DNA from: Candidatus Kerfeldbacteria bacterium
GTDB taxonomy: Bacteria; Patescibacteriota; Patescibacteriia; UBA9570
Length of the DNA: 15,536 nt
Direction of reading: 5' to 3'
Assembly (NCBI GenBank): GCA_016207285.1
Contig: JACQPW010000097.1
Location: forward strand, 1 to 15,536
The position numbers and the translations under genes were made by a program. Numbering within the stretch: the stretch's first letter is position 1; each line of letters opens with the position of its first letter. The notes under the pieces are model-generated. The model saw only the letters and a program-made list of their open reading frames with translations. It did not search any database and was not told the origin of the DNA. Positions 1 to 7,800 of the stretch are shown here, piece by piece.

Positions 1-627
1 CGACAACCAATAACTGTCGCTGCAGTTTTCTGAAAATTCACTACTTTGTAGATTGTAGCAGCGAAAACACATAGTACAGTCATAGCAGCGTTCTGACTCG
101 AGTACGTTAGTGCATTCTACACAATCCTTTGATCCCCAAACATTTTCGGAATACATACAGTGTTCAGCATTGGAAGTTGCAAAGACGAGATAGAGATCTT
201 TGTTATTGGATACATTATTGGAAAAATCGCAATTTTCATTGCGAATGGAAATACGGGCATAGCGTGGGACGCGGGCACTCAATTCAGCAAACTGGCTAAA
301 GAAACTTTTCTCGAAGGAGATCGCTTGTCCGTAATCTAATGCATCCCAAGTATCTGCAAAGTAATCTTCATTACGCATGACGGGAAAGGGAGCAGTTTCT
401 GGATACATGGCCAGAATAGTTTGGCCGTTTGGCCAGGCTGGTCTGGAAAACAGCGCCGTATGGCAACGAAAAGCCAGCCGGCGTCGGAGTCGACAGGATG
501 GGCAGTGGGTGGGTGGGGGGATAGTATATTTTTTTCCAGCAATACTGGGACTAACTTGATCTAAAAAAGCTAGATCACTCGCCGTTATTACAAAGGTTTG
601 GTTACATTGTGCGCAGCTTCGTGTCAT
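1..627 (-). CDS. Zinc-ribbon, cysteine-rich CPR protein ('CaiB/BaiF-like' annotation), 3' end off window
   Basis: The minus strand is open from the ATG at 627 to the window edge, giving 209 codons without a stop. The N-terminus has a four-cysteine zinc ribbon: C5-x2-C8 and C42-P-S-C45, followed by an Arg-rich stretch (RLRRRLAFR, 46-54). Next comes a segment with Y75, the 'MRNEDYFADTWDALDYG' block (84-100) and an 'FFSQFAELSARVP' block (109-121). From C133 on it becomes cysteine-rich (C157, C169, C172, C181, C184, C187, C190, C202). I recognise this order from a protein family common in CPR genomes, where it is often auto-labelled CaiB/BaiF without any CoA-transferase similarity. Function is unknown; metal or nucleic-acid binding is inferred from the ribbon. 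The start overlaps the end of the upstream O-antigen-ligase-like gene by 26 nt, so the two are probably co-transcribed. Confidence 0.82.
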   Translation of the reverse strand, partial: MTRSCAQCNQTFVITASDLAFLDQVSPSIAGKKYTIPPPTHCPSCRLRRRLAFRCHTALFSRPAWPNGQTILAMYPETAPFPVMRNEDYFADTWDALDYGQAISFEKSFFSQFAELSARVPRYARISIRNENCDFSNNVSNNKDLYLVFATSNAEHCMYSENVWGSKDCVECTNVLESERCYDCTMCFRCYNLQSSEFSENCSDSYWLS

Positions 628-1786
628 AGTGAGCCCATCCTACCATATATAACCAGAGCAACAAACCACTCGGCAACGTCCACCAATAGTGATCAAACAG
701 GCCTAATAAGAGGGCTGCTAGTAACAGGTAGGTGGCCGGATGAGCCAGGGCTTGTTTTTTGCGTAACCAGATGGGACGGAAGCTGAAACAGTACCAGATG
801 ATGGCAGCAAAGACACCGAGTTCGATGGTAATCATCAAGGGCACGTTATGGATAGGTTGGTCAGCTTCAAGGGTATATTGCCCTAACCCAACCCCCTGGG
901 GCCAATAGCGCGGTAAGAGCTCTGCAAAGTTTTGTAGTTGTTCTTGGCGTTCTATCAGGGATAACTGTTCAATATATTGATCACTGACAGCACGACTACT
1001 CACCAGTGGCCAAAAAATAATCAGACTCATAACTAACGTTGCGACGGTGGTGAGCAGTTGCGAAATGGATAATTTTTTTAAAACTGTTAAAACAATGATC
1101 ATAAGGCACCAGACGATTAAAGCTGACCGTGAGAACGTCAAAAATAATCCAAAGGTTAAAGTAGCAATGACGGGCAGTAACCAGTTATTTTTTTTCAAAA
1201 AAGTGAGAGCAATCAAACCGAATACCATGATCCCAGCCGCCACATTCGGATGTGGCATCAAGGCATAGGCTCGTAACCAGCGTCCGGTAGCGGTGACAAC
1301 CACAGCCACGCCAGATGTTTCTGGTAATTGGCTGGCGACACCTAGCCATTTGTTCGCCACTACCTGTTGAGTAACAAACTGAATAATGGCAGTGCTGGCT
1401 TGGATCAAACCGTTGAGCGTGAAGATACTTAACAGGACGGTGGAGTTGAGCCGTACCGTTGCGACCATCACCACGAGTCCTAAGCCGGCTAACAGGTGAA
1501 GCCAGTAATAGAGCGCCAGGTTTTGATTATCCGCAAAGTAATTGGAAAAGGTTGCCAGCGCCATTAATGTCAGGCCTAACAGTAGGCTGAACCACTGTAA
1601 TTTGATGGTTGGTTGATGATACCAATACCACAACCATAGTATGCCTAGCAGTACGATCAGAACGTCGAAACCATAGAGGCTAATAACGGCAAACGGGTTG
1701 TCGCTGGGAATGATGATGTACCGTACTTGTAGTGGCAGTAAAATCAGCAGTAAATAGAGGCCATAGCGAATGATTTTTTCTAACAT
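602..1786 (-). CDS. O-antigen ligase / polymerase family (Wzy_C) integral membrane protein
   Basis: This is a 394-residue, highly hydrophobic protein with about ten predicted membrane helices. Family landmarks are visible: 'LRAYALMPHPNVAAG' (171-185) in the middle; the Wzy_C signature 'LTFSRSALI' with R220; a large loop with 'PQGVGLGQY' (296-304); and a conserved-type His in 'PIHNVPLM' (H313) followed by 'IELG'. Members ligate or polymerise lipid-linked glycans on the outer face of the membrane, so a role in surface polysaccharide or glycoprotein assembly is likely; the substrate is unknown. I chose the ATG at 1786. An in-frame ATG seven codons upstream (1807) lies inside the tRNA terminator, while an extended -10 box sits 9 nt before 1786. 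The 3' end overlaps the zinc-ribbon gene by 26 nt. Confidence 0.8.
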   Translation of the reverse strand: MLEKIIRYGLYLLLILLPLQVRYIIIPSDNPFAVISLYGFDVLIVLLGILWLWYWYHQPTIKLQWFSLLLGLTLMALATFSNYFADNQNLALYYWLHLLAGLGLVVMVATVRLNSTVLLSIFTLNGLIQASTAIIQFVTQQVVANKWLGVASQLPETSGVAVVVTATGRWLRAYALMPHPNVAAGIMVFGLIALTFLKKNNWLLPVIATLTFGLFLTFSRSALIVWCLMIIVLTVLKKLSISQLLTTVATLVMSLIIFWPLVSSRAVSDQYIEQLSLIERQEQLQNFAELLPRYWPQGVGLGQYTLEADQPIHNVPLMITIELGVFAAIIWYCFSFRPIWLRKKQALAHPATYLLLAALLLGLFDHYWWTLPSGLLLWLYMVGWAHYDTKLRTM

Positions 1787-1795
1787 ACTAGACTT

Positions 1796-1804
1796 ATGAT
1801 AACA
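1796..1804 (-). promoter_or_regulatory. Extended -10 promoter for the O-antigen-ligase-like gene
   Basis: On the minus strand the sequence reads TGTTATCAT (TG at 1804-1803, hexamer TATCAT at 1801-1796), an extended -10 element with no good -35. The hexamer ends 9 nt before the ATG at 1786, so the predicted start point would leave only a few nucleotides of leader. It directly follows the tRNA terminator. Confidence 0.5.
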
Positions 1805-1805
1805 C

Positions 1806-1829
1806 AAAAGCGCCCGAGTTAGGCGCTTT
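1806..1829 (-). terminator. Rho-independent terminator of the tRNA-fMet gene
   Basis: Read on the minus strand, AAAGCGCC (1829-1822) pairs perfectly with GGCGCTTT (1814-1807) around a 7-nt loop and runs into TTTT then GTGTT. It lies 9 nt past the CCA end of the tRNA and before the next gene's promoter. Confidence 0.65.
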
Positions 1830-1838
1830 GTTGGTTCA

Positions 1839-1913
1839 TGGTTGCGGGGGAGGGATTCGAACCCCCGACCTGATGGTTATGAGCCACCCGAGCTGCCACT
1901 GCTCCACCCCGCG
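1839..1913 (-). tRNA. Initiator tRNA-fMet (CAT), CCA encoded
   Basis: The 75 nt fold as a full cloverleaf. The acceptor stem CGCGGGG/CCCCGCA has the C1-A72 mismatch that marks bacterial initiator tRNAs; the D-stem is GAGC/GCTC with A11-U24 and a short 7-nt loop holding GG. The anticodon loop is CTCATAA, anticodon CAT. The T-arm is GGGGG-TTCGAAT-CCCTC, and the CCA end is encoded. The anticodon stem is GGTGG/CCATC, so only two of the three usual initiator G-C pairs (30-40, 31-39) are kept; pair 29-41 is U-A, and 28-42 is G-U. It has its own TTGACA/TATGAT promoter upstream and a terminator downstream, so it is a single-gene unit. Confidence 0.97.
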
Positions 1914-1927
1914 ATAATTGTTGGATA

Positions 1928-1956
1928 ATCATACTGGAGCCGCCCCACTCTGTCAA
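1928..1956 (-). promoter_or_regulatory. Sigma-70 promoter of tRNA-fMet
   Basis: On the minus strand a perfect -35 TTGACA (1956-1951) is followed by exactly 17 bp and a -10 TATGAT (1933-1928). The -10 ends 14 nt before the tRNA 5' end, giving a 5' precursor of about 7 nt. It is the best consensus match in the window, as expected for an initiator tRNA. Confidence 0.85.
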
Positions 1957-1958
1957 TG

Positions 1959-1967
1959 TGCTATAAT
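1959..1967 (+). promoter_or_regulatory. Extended -10 promoter of the sigma-like membrane protein gene
   Basis: TG (1959-1960), one base, then TATAAT (1962-1967) is a perfect extended -10. No recognisable -35 lies 17 bp upstream. The hexamer ends 7 nt before the ATG at 1975, so transcription would begin at or next to the start codon, although AGGAG (1968-1972) also overlaps this gap. The element lies immediately beside the -35 of the divergent tRNA promoter, so both cannot be occupied freely. Confidence 0.7.
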
Positions 1968-1974
1968 AGGAGCA

Positions 1975-3876
1975 ATGCTTGAACAGGAACGCGCGATATT
2001 AGCTACGGCTCATCAAGATTACGATGCGGCTTTTGCCCAGTTGTTTGAATTGTATTGTAATGAGATCTATAGCTTAGCGTTGAGTGCTGCTTTGTACAAC
2101 GAAGAGGCGGCTTGGCAGCTGACGCAGGACACCTTTTTGACCGCTTACAAATACCTGCATACTTTCCAACCACAACGGGGTAGTTTTCGGTTATATTTAT
2201 TTTCACTCCTCACCACTCAGCTCAAACAACAAGAACAACGCATTCCCTCCACTCACGATATTTTGCCAAAAAAATTAAAGCATCAGTTTAGTCCGGCTGA
2301 GCTGGCAGTATGGCAAGCGGTGCAAACCTTACCGCCGCCGGTGTGGTTAGTGACCGAATTGTGGCAGGGTGCGAACATGAGTGCACCTGAGTTATCAGCA
2401 GTACTCGATGCTTCCTTGGCCGATGTGCAACAGTTGCAGTCTGAAGCTGGTCAACGGTTGCGCCGGGCATTTCCTGGTTTCTTGGAGCATCTGGGCGCAA
2501 TGTACCACAAACGTAATGCCTATGCGACTCTTTCCAAAACTAAACGGGTACGCTTGTTACGTTTGCTCTTAGAACGCAAGCGCCTAGGGTTAACCTTTAT
2601 TCATTACAGTTGGCGTGAACGCTTGTTGCAACCAACCATGTTAGGTGGCATCGCGATCTGCACCATCTTAGCAGCTACTATTGTAGCGGCGGTGTGGTAT
2701 CGCGAACCATTACGTCTAGCCTTTTCTGAACAAACGGTTCCGACCACTGCCTCTGTCAGTGACTTTCTGCAAGCTACCATTACCAATCGACGTCCCAGCA
2801 TCAAAACTGAGCAAGGCTTACTACCCGATGTGACTACGGATCGACAGTCACTGGTGGAGCTAGCTGATACACTCTATGGCACTGATTATGTTTTTGATCA
2901 TACGTTCGTCGCGGACACGGATAGTTTGCAACCAGAGCTGACCTTAAAATTTACAGCTGAAGAGTACATCCCAGTAGACACGGCTTATCTCTACACTGTG
3001 CCGGAAGCGTTAACGGAAGACCAGTTGCAATACGCGGCTTTGCGTCACTTTGTTTCGCTGCCATTGAATCAATTCACTTATGTCAATGGTACCTATTATA
3101 TTCCGGATGATCCGGAAGAATATCGGCCGTTATTTATTGCCTTTAATAATAGCGGTTCGATTGATTTTCAAATGCGTCAAGCGGCCATTTGTGCCCTAGA
3201 CCATTTGGCGGAACCGATTGCCGATACGCAAGCGCAGAGTAATGGGTATGACTTTTTGTTATCGCATCACTTTGTAGAAGTAGCAACGGAAGATCTAAGT
3301 ATCTCCCAGGTGAGTGCGGCTGATCGCACAGTGACTAAAGACGCCTTTTGCCAAGATGGTGATACCAAGGTGGTGCAAGACCGTGAAATTGTCTATTACC
3401 CACCACATACGTTGATGCGTTTTGGCGAAGGGCACGATGATGTGTTGCCACTACGGCAACGTGGCATCGCTGTACAGTTACATGGTAAACATGTCACCAA
3501 TGTGCGACTGGATGCGCTCTTTTTGCTGCTGCAATATGCGGAACGGGGCGATAACATTACATTGAAACCGTTTAGTCAGGCGATAACGGAACTGCAGGCT
3601 TATCGCTATCCCAATGATGTCGAGTTAGCGGATGCTCAGCGTAATGCTCAGGTGTTTCCGCAGTGGAATCATAGCCACGGTAGCGATCGTTTTAAGAATA
3701 TGACCTTTGATACAGTACGTTTAGAATATGTCTATGATGAACTGAATCACCTGTTGGAGCCGTATTACGTCTTCAGTGGTTTCGGTACGGACTTGAATGA
3801 TAAAGTTATTGCTGGACGCTGGTATGTAGTAGCGTCTAGCCAAGCTATTGAGTTACGGGCACCTTATCGAGAATAG
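1975..3876 (+). CDS. ECF-sigma-like N-terminus fused to a membrane helix and large extracytoplasmic domain
   Basis: The protein is 633 residues from the ATG at 1975, chosen over an upstream in-frame ATG at 1918 because a TATAAT lies between them. Residues ~15-82 resemble sigma-70 region 2: 'AAFAQLFELYCNEIYSLAL', then 'AAWQLTQDTFLTAYKYL' and 'GSFRLYLFSLLTTQL'. Residues ~105-166 look like a region-4 helix-turn-helix, though diverged ('SAPELSAVLDASLADVQQL', 'RLRR'). A basic stretch (178-216) precedes one hydrophobic helix at 222-241, with positive charges inside. The ~390-residue C-terminal part would face outside; I recognise no domain there. A membrane-tethered sigma or signal-transducing regulator is inferred; it could also be a degenerate sigma-like DNA-binding domain. 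The 3' end overlaps the convergent nucleotidyltransferase-like gene by 13 nt. Confidence 0.72.
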   Translation: MLEQERAILATAHQDYDAAFAQLFELYCNEIYSLALSAALYNEEAAWQLTQDTFLTAYKYLHTFQPQRGSFRLYLFSLLTTQLKQQEQRIPSTHDILPKKLKHQFSPAELAVWQAVQTLPPPVWLVTELWQGANMSAPELSAVLDASLADVQQLQSEAGQRLRRAFPGFLEHLGAMYHKRNAYATLSKTKRVRLLRLLLERKRLGLTFIHYSWRERLLQPTMLGGIAICTILAATIVAAVWYREPLRLAFSEQTVPTTASVSDFLQATITNRRPSIKTEQGLLPDVTTDRQSLVELADTLYGTDYVFDHTFVADTDSLQPELTLKFTAEEYIPVDTAYLYTVPEALTEDQLQYAALRHFVSLPLNQFTYVNGTYYIPDDPEEYRPLFIAFNNSGSIDFQMRQAAICALDHLAEPIADTQAQSNGYDFLLSHHFVEVATEDLSISQVSAADRTVTKDAFCQDGDTKVVQDREIVYYPPHTLMRFGEGHDDVLPLRQRGIAVQLHGKHVTNVRLDALFLLLQYAERGDNITLKPFSQAITELQAYRYPNDVELADAQRNAQVFPQWNHSHGSDRFKNMTFDTVRLEYVYDELNHLLEPYYVFSGFGTDLNDKVIAGRWYVVASSQAIELRAPYRE

Positions 3877-4778
3877 ACTTGAATCTTGTTATGCCAACTA
3901 GCGAGTAACTCTGGCCGAGGATCACGGGTATGAAATTTGAGTAAGTCGTCTGTTAATACCACACTACTGGTTTCTAGTGGACCACTTAACTGTTTCAGCT
4001 GCTTAGGCATAATCCACAGTTGTACGATTTTCAGTACGCCATTCCACAATAACAATCGTCCCAGTGCATGCATGATTGTGTGTAGCCAAGTATGTTTTAT
4101 GCAACGATTGATATGTTGTGTAATTGGTTGATTGTTTGGTAATACAGTATTCAGCCATTTACTATTTACTATTTGTTGCACATAGTGCCGTGGATCATAG
4201 ACCGGCATGGCTTGGGCAATCCAATAGGCTTCCATAGCGTCATTGGGATGACTTTGTAAATCTGTCAGTTTGGGCAAGCCCTGAGGGGTAGCATAAAAGC
4301 TCAAGCATAAGGCATCTTGGCTTTTATTCGGTCGTGGGCGGACACGTAATAGTTTGGCTACGACGGTGGTATAAAAGCGCGTTGCCCAAATGGTGTGTGG
4401 TCGGCTCACAATCAGTAAATCAATATCGCTCTCGGTACGGACATTATGGTAGGAGAAGGTGTTCACTAACAAAATGGCTTCTACCCCGGGCAGCAACGTC
4501 AGTAACCAAATGTACCAGCGGCGCTTGTTAAATTTCAACTCACTTTCGATGTAGCGTTGTTTGCGGATGGTCGCTAGTGTAGAGCGGTTTTTAAACATGA
4601 CAAAACCATCCAGCTCAACCAATTGATCAAGCTGTTTAGCTGTCTGGATTACTTCGGCCAAGGTCGTCTTGGGACTGCGCCATAAGTAGCGGTACAGTTC
4701 TGGATAGGTCAGGGGGTAATCAAATAAGTCAAAATAGGCCACCGTACTGATGATGGAATGTACTAAATCTGTAGGCAT
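3864..4778 (-). CDS. Nucleotidyltransferase-fold protein (Pol-beta-like), uvrA operon
   Basis: The protein is 304 residues. The N-terminal ~60 residues resemble a winged helix ('YFDLFDYPLTYPELYRYL', 12-29). The centre holds a nucleotidyltransferase core: 'VNTFSYHNVRTESDIDLLIV' (105-124), where D118 and D120 are the metal-binding D-x-D pair. The usual 'GS' is replaced by 'FSY'. The C-terminal half is basic and aromatic, with hydrophobic segments around 235-257. I have seen proteins of this kind in CPR genomes, but the substrate is unknown. It starts 4 nt after the uvrA stop codon, without a Shine-Dalgarno, so translation is probably coupled. That may only reflect genome compaction rather than a repair role. 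Confidence 0.72.
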   Translation of the reverse strand: MPTDLVHSIISTVAYFDLFDYPLTYPELYRYLWRSPKTTLAEVIQTAKQLDQLVELDGFVMFKNRSTLATIRKQRYIESELKFNKRRWYIWLLTLLPGVEAILLVNTFSYHNVRTESDIDLLIVSRPHTIWATRFYTTVVAKLLRVRPRPNKSQDALCLSFYATPQGLPKLTDLQSHPNDAMEAYWIAQAMPVYDPRHYVQQIVNSKWLNTVLPNNQPITQHINRCIKHTWLHTIMHALGRLLLWNGVLKIVQLWIMPKQLKQLSGPLETSSVVLTDDLLKFHTRDPRPELLASWHNKIQVYSR

Positions 4779-4782
4779 AGCT

Positions 4783-7617
4783 TTATTTCAGCAGTTTGTG
4801 GAGGAATTGGCCAGTGTAGGACCGGGCTACCTTCACCACATCGCGCGGTGTACCGACGGCGACAATTTCACCGCCAGCGTCGCCACCTTCGGGGCCAAGG
4901 TCAATCAACCAATCGGCACATTTGATGACGTCGAGGTTGTGTTCGATAATCAACACGCTATTCCCTTTATCTACTAGTTTATGCAAGACACTGAGTAACC
5001 GTTTCACATCCGCAAAATGCAAACCAGTGGTTGGTTCATCCAAGATATAGAGCGTCTTGCCAGTAGCGCGGCGGGATAATTCGGTGGCTAACTTAATGCG
5101 TTGGGCTTCACCGCCCGATAACGTGGTCGCATTTTGTCCTAGTTGGATATAGCCTAATCCGACATCCGTTAGGGTTTGCAGTTTTTCTTTAATGGCTGGG
5201 ATATTTTCAAAGAAGTGTAAAGCTTCTTCTACAGTCATATTCAAAACATCCGAGATGGTTTTAGTTTTATAGTGAATTTCAAGCGCTTGTTTATTATAAC
5301 GATGGCCACTACATTCATCACACTTTACGTACACATCTGGTAATAAGTGCATTTCAATCCGCTGCACGCCATCACCTTGGCACGCTTCACAGCGACCACC
5401 TTTGACATTAAAGGAGAAGCGACCAGCTTTATAGCCACGCATTTTGGCTTCCGGTACTTGGGTGTAGAGATCACGGATGTAAGTAAAAACACCGGTATAC
5501 GTAGCAGAGTTCGAGCGCGGTGTGCGACCGATGGGGGATTGATCAATATGGATCACCTTATCCAGGTTATCTAAACCGCGAATTTCTTGATGTTTACCAG
5601 GGTATTCCTTGGCGTTAAAAAAGTATTGGCTTAACGCTTTGGCCAAAATATCGATCATCAGGGTTGATTTTCCAGAACCGGATACACCCGTGATGCACAC
5701 CAGTTTACCCAGTGGAATTTCGACATCCACATTTTTTAAGTTGAATTCAGTGGCACCAATAATCTGGATAGACTTACCACTCCCTTTACGGTATTGCTTG
5801 GGTGGCTCAATATTTTCTTGGCCAGACAGATATAAACCAGTGAGAGATTTCTTATTTTTTTTAATTGCACTGGGTGTTCCTTCCGCAATCACTTCACCAC
5901 CATGTTTACCGGCACCTGGACCAATATCAATGACATGATCGGCTGCTTCAATCGTATCGGCATCGTGTTCAACTACAATGACGGTATTTCCTAAATCACG
6001 CAGTACTTTCAAGGTTTCAATTAAACGGGCATTATCACGTTGGTGCAAACCAATGGACGGTTCATCCAAAATATAAATGACACCCATCAGCGCCGAACCA
6101 ATTTGAGTGGCTAACCGAATGCGCTGGGCTTCACCACCAGATAAGGTGGCAGCTCCGCGATCTAAGGTCAGGTAATCTAAACCAACGTTATGTAAAAATT
6201 CGATTCGTTCTTTGACTTCTTTAATGACCGGGGCAGCAATTTTTTGATCCCGAGCATTAAATTTCATCACGCTTAATTTTTCTCGTAGCTGTTTGATGCT
6301 TAAGCTGCAAAACGTAGCGATGTTAATATCTTGGATAGTCACGCTAAGCGCTTCCGGTTTTAACCGTTTACCCTGACAAGTGGGGCAGGCAAAAATGCGC
6401 ATGTAGCGTTCAATCTCGCTGCGCATATAATCGGATTCGGTTTCTTTGTAGCGGCGTTCCAGGTTGGGGATGACACCTTCATATTCAGTATAAAATTCTT
6501 TGACCTTGCCGGGTGCAAATGGAGCGTTGACATCATAGTTCTGACCAGGTGTGCCATACAACACTACTTCTAAGGCTTTCTTGGAGAGATTTTTAATGGG
6601 GTCATGAATGGAAAAGCCATGGTTCTTGGCCACGGTTTCTAAAATACGCATCATCCAGGTTTGGTTCGAGGAGGTGCGTGACCAGGGACGAATGGCTCCT
6701 TCGGCAATAGATAATTTCTTATTGGGAATCACCAGATCGGAGTCGACTTCTAACTTGGTACCCAAACCGGTACAGTCAGAGCAAGCACCGTGGGGGCTGT
6801 TAAAGGAAAAATTGCGCGGTTCAAGCTCTTCGATATTGTAGCCACATTTTGGACAAGAAAATTGTTCCGAAAACAGATGATCTTTTTCTGCATCAGCATC
6901 ATGTACTAAGACTAAGCCATTCCCTAACTCTAAGGCGGTTTCTAATGATTCTGCCAGGCGTTCCTTATCCACTTCTGTACCAATGGTTAAGCGGTCAATC
7001 ACCACATCAATAGTATGTTTTTTCTTTTTATCTAAGTCTAAATCTTCAGCTTCTTCGAGTGGCATCATGATGCCATCAATGCGTAAGCGAATATAACCAG
7101 CTTTGCGTGCCATCTCCATGACGCCTTTATGTTCACCTTTTTTATCACGGATCACTGGCGAGATCAGCACTATTTTGCTGCCGGCTGGATACGCTAAAAT
7201 CGCTTCAATAATCTGGTTGACGGTTTGTTTACTGACGATCGTACCATCATTAGGACAATGGGGGACGCCGATGCGGGCATACAGCAGACGCAGGTAATCG
7301 TAGATTTCGGTCACGGTACCGACTGTCGACCGTGGATTATGAGAAGTCGTTTTTTGATCGATCGAGATGGCGGGTGATAAACCGCTGATTTGGTCAACAT
7401 CCGGCTTGTCCATCAAGCCTAAAAATTGGCGGGCATAGGCGGACAAACTTTCGACATAGCGGCGTTGCCCCTCGGCGTAAATGGTGTCGAAGGCTAACGA
7501 AGATTTTCCCGAACCGGACAAACCAGTAATAACCACCAGCTTGTTACGGGGGATCTGCACCGAAATGTTCTTTAAATTATGTACCCGCGCACCGCGGATA
7601 GTAATAAAATTGTCCAT
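4783..7617 (-). CDS. uvrA: UvrABC system protein A (excinuclease ATPase subunit)
   Basis: UvrA recognises bulky DNA damage as a dimer and loads UvrB in nucleotide excision repair. The 944-residue product has the usual family length and a complete motif set. It has a first Walker A GLSGSGKS (32-39) and 'YVESLSAYARQFL'; a zinc finger with CPKC and CSDC (~255-280); a first ABC signature LSGGEAQRIRLA with 'ILDEPSIGLHQRD'; a second Walker A GVSGSGKST (~640); and a second zinc finger with CEAC and CDEC (~740-766). A second signature LSGGEAQRIKLA follows, with 'ILDEPTTGLHFADV'. The frame is open for 70 further codons upstream, but that part reads into the palindromic repeat; MDNFITIRGARVHNLKN at 7617 is the normal UvrA start and follows a promoter by 9 nt. 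Confidence 0.98.
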   Translation of the reverse strand: MDNFITIRGARVHNLKNISVQIPRNKLVVITGLSGSGKSSLAFDTIYAEGQRRYVESLSAYARQFLGLMDKPDVDQISGLSPAISIDQKTTSHNPRSTVGTVTEIYDYLRLLYARIGVPHCPNDGTIVSKQTVNQIIEAILAYPAGSKIVLISPVIRDKKGEHKGVMEMARKAGYIRLRIDGIMMPLEEAEDLDLDKKKKHTIDVVIDRLTIGTEVDKERLAESLETALELGNGLVLVHDADAEKDHLFSEQFSCPKCGYNIEELEPRNFSFNSPHGACSDCTGLGTKLEVDSDLVIPNKKLSIAEGAIRPWSRTSSNQTWMMRILETVAKNHGFSIHDPIKNLSKKALEVVLYGTPGQNYDVNAPFAPGKVKEFYTEYEGVIPNLERRYKETESDYMRSEIERYMRIFACPTCQGKRLKPEALSVTIQDINIATFCSLSIKQLREKLSVMKFNARDQKIAAPVIKEVKERIEFLHNVGLDYLTLDRGAATLSGGEAQRIRLATQIGSALMGVIYILDEPSIGLHQRDNARLIETLKVLRDLGNTVIVVEHDADTIEAADHVIDIGPGAGKHGGEVIAEGTPSAIKKNKKSLTGLYLSGQENIEPPKQYRKGSGKSIQIIGATEFNLKNVDVEIPLGKLVCITGVSGSGKSTLMIDILAKALSQYFFNAKEYPGKHQEIRGLDNLDKVIHIDQSPIGRTPRSNSATYTGVFTYIRDLYTQVPEAKMRGYKAGRFSFNVKGGRCEACQGDGVQRIEMHLLPDVYVKCDECSGHRYNKQALEIHYKTKTISDVLNMTVEEALHFFENIPAIKEKLQTLTDVGLGYIQLGQNATTLSGGEAQRIKLATELSRRATGKTLYILDEPTTGLHFADVKRLLSVLHKLVDKGNSVLIIEHNLDVIKCADWLIDLGPEGGDAGGEIVAVGTPRDVVKVARSYTGQFLHKLLK

Positions 7618-7626
7618 AGCGCGAGT

Positions 7627-7655
7627 AGTATACTCCTGTGTTATACTGCGGTCAA
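7627..7655 (-). promoter_or_regulatory. uvrA promoter
   Basis: The minus strand reads TTGACC (7655-7650), 17 bp, TATACT (7632-7627). The -10 ends 9 nt before the uvrA ATG, so the mRNA would be leaderless or nearly so. There is no LexA-like box that I can see. An AGGAG inside the spacer is upstream of the predicted start point and so is not a ribosome-binding site. Confidence 0.75.
7639..7647 (+). promoter_or_regulatory. Possible extended -10 promoter for uvrC
   Basis: TG (7639-7640), one base, TATACT (7642-7647) is an extended -10 pointing at uvrC and lying inside the spacer of the divergent uvrA promoter. It would give a leader of about 145 nt made largely of the repeat at 7676-7790. The arrangement copies that of the tRNA-fMet/sigma-like pair. 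Confidence 0.45.
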
Positions 7656-7675
7656 TGGGTGATGGCGTACGGTTC

Positions 7676-7790
7676 TTTACCTCCCTCCCCAGCCCTCCCT
7701 CCTCTGAAGGAGTGGAGGGGGTATTCCATATAAAAACCCTACCCCTTAGAGGGGAGGGTGCCATGAGCTTCGAAGGGCGGGAGGGGTAAA
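7676..7790. repeat. MITE-like palindromic repeat, copy in the uvrA-uvrC gap
   Basis: This 115-bp element has terminal inverted repeats: TTTACCTCCCTCCC at the left and GGGAGGGGTAAA at the right. Between them are two GC-rich dyads (7696-7720 region and 7737-7758 region) around an AT-rich core (TATTCCATATAAAAA). Layout matches the other three copies in the window: purine-rich/pyrimidine-rich dyads and ends reading (T)TAACCCC or TTTACC. No transposase is present, so it is non-autonomous. It ends 10 bp before the uvrC ATG. Confidence 0.75.
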
Positions 7791-7800
7791 GTAAGTAGCA

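Noticed and set aside
336..542. 68-codon minus-strand reading frame
   Set aside because: It is out of frame with the zinc-ribbon gene on the same strand, whose cysteine pattern is a clear family match.
1..627. CoA-transferase function suggested by the CaiB/BaiF name
   Set aside because: No CoA-transferase motif is visible; the visible features are a zinc ribbon and a cysteine-rich region.
1918..1974. Upstream ATG for the sigma-like gene
   Set aside because: The -10 TATAAT lies between it and the ATG at 1975, and the added residues do not resemble sigma region 2.
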